Shown in pieces: positions 14,612 through 14,693 of a stretch of DNA of 14,693 bases. The position numbers were made by a program, and so were the translations under genes. The notes below the pieces were generated by a model. It saw nothing but the letters and a program-made list of their open reading frames with translations. It had not been told where the DNA came from and did not search any database. Origin of the DNA: an uncultured Azospirillum sp. (GTDB taxonomy: Bacteria; Pseudomonadota; Alphaproteobacteria; RF32; CAG-239); NCBI GenBank assembly GCA_947383875.1, contig CANDEX010000038.1:1-14693 (forward strand), in the 5' to 3' direction. Numbering within the stretch: position 1 is the stretch's first letter; each line of letters opens with the position of its first letter.

Positions 14612-14693
14612 CAGGTTGCTTTTCCTTTCGGTTCGGCGTTATCTGATGCAGCTTCAGAAGCAGAAGCTGCTGCCGGAGATTTAATATCTTCAT
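14587..14693 (-). CDS. C-terminal end of an upstream gene, cut by the window edge (possibly RNase E/G-like)
   Basis: On the minus strand a frame runs from the window edge for 34 codons to TAA at 14589-14587. The peptide is Ala and Ser-rich (SPAAASASEAASDNAEP), then ends basic and aromatic in KGKATWWRKLIKS. The Ala-rich tail with a terminal W-W-R/K-x-x-basic cluster recalls the ends of alphaproteobacterial RNase E proteins, which I believe are sometimes encoded beside M48 protease genes. With only 34 low-complexity residues this is a weak guess. It overlaps the M48 protease start by 25 bases, pointing to an operon. Confidence 0.55.
   Translation of the reverse strand, partial: EDIKSPAAASASEAASDNAEPKGKATWWRKLIKS

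Overview
The window looks like part of an alphaproteobacterial chromosome of moderate to low GC (roughly 40-45% by eye). The clearest lineage markers are a ChpT-type histidine phosphotransferase, a trmFO gene, and a complete hpnC-hpnD-hpnE squalene-forming set. Two secreted cysteine-rich proteins, one with a DUF1566-like domain, resemble proteins I associate with host-associated, gut-type Alphaproteobacteria. That last placement is an impression, not a proof.

Layout from left to right. The left edge cuts a large cysteine-rich, probably secreted protein (3-1379, +). It ends at a bidirectional hairpin terminator facing a two-gene minus-strand unit: an unrecognised 208-residue protein (2642-2016) followed by a nitroreductase (1997-1425). 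Divergent to that unit are a small lipoprotein gene (about 2674-3006) and argS (3031-4770), probably co-transcribed. A second hairpin terminator at 4838-4869 separates argS from a convergent minus-strand operon. Read 5' to 3', that operon encodes an unrecognised exported protein (7987-6857), ChpT (6847-6233), a single-domain CheY-like receiver (6223-5855) and CheR (5845-4913). All three junctions are exactly 9 bases.

A 180-base divergent promoter region (7988-8167) separates this signalling operon from a tightly coupled plus-strand operon. That operon holds trmFO (tRNA m5U54 methylation), hpnC, hpnD and hpnE (farnesyl diphosphate to squalene). Its genes overlap by 4 bases, abut, or overlap by 1 base. 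No squalene-hopene cyclase is in view, so the fate of the squalene is not shown. Convergent to hpnE is a secreted protein with a DUF1566-like domain and a small N-terminal Cys module (13094-12285, -), under a near-consensus extended -10 promoter. The right end holds an M48 zinc metalloprotease with TPR repeats (14611-13229, -). Its start overlaps the last 25 bases of an upstream gene cut by the window edge, whose tail is weakly reminiscent of RNase E C-termini.

Most of the window is core metabolism, translation and cell-cycle or chemotaxis-type signalling. The least explained elements are the cysteine-rich secreted proteins at both ends, which share a recognisable Cys module; the exported protein heading the chpT operon; a CheR with altered predicted SAM-contact positions; and a compact HpnE. 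I see no CRISPR array, transposase, tRNA or rRNA. No gene-free stretch exceeds 300 bases.
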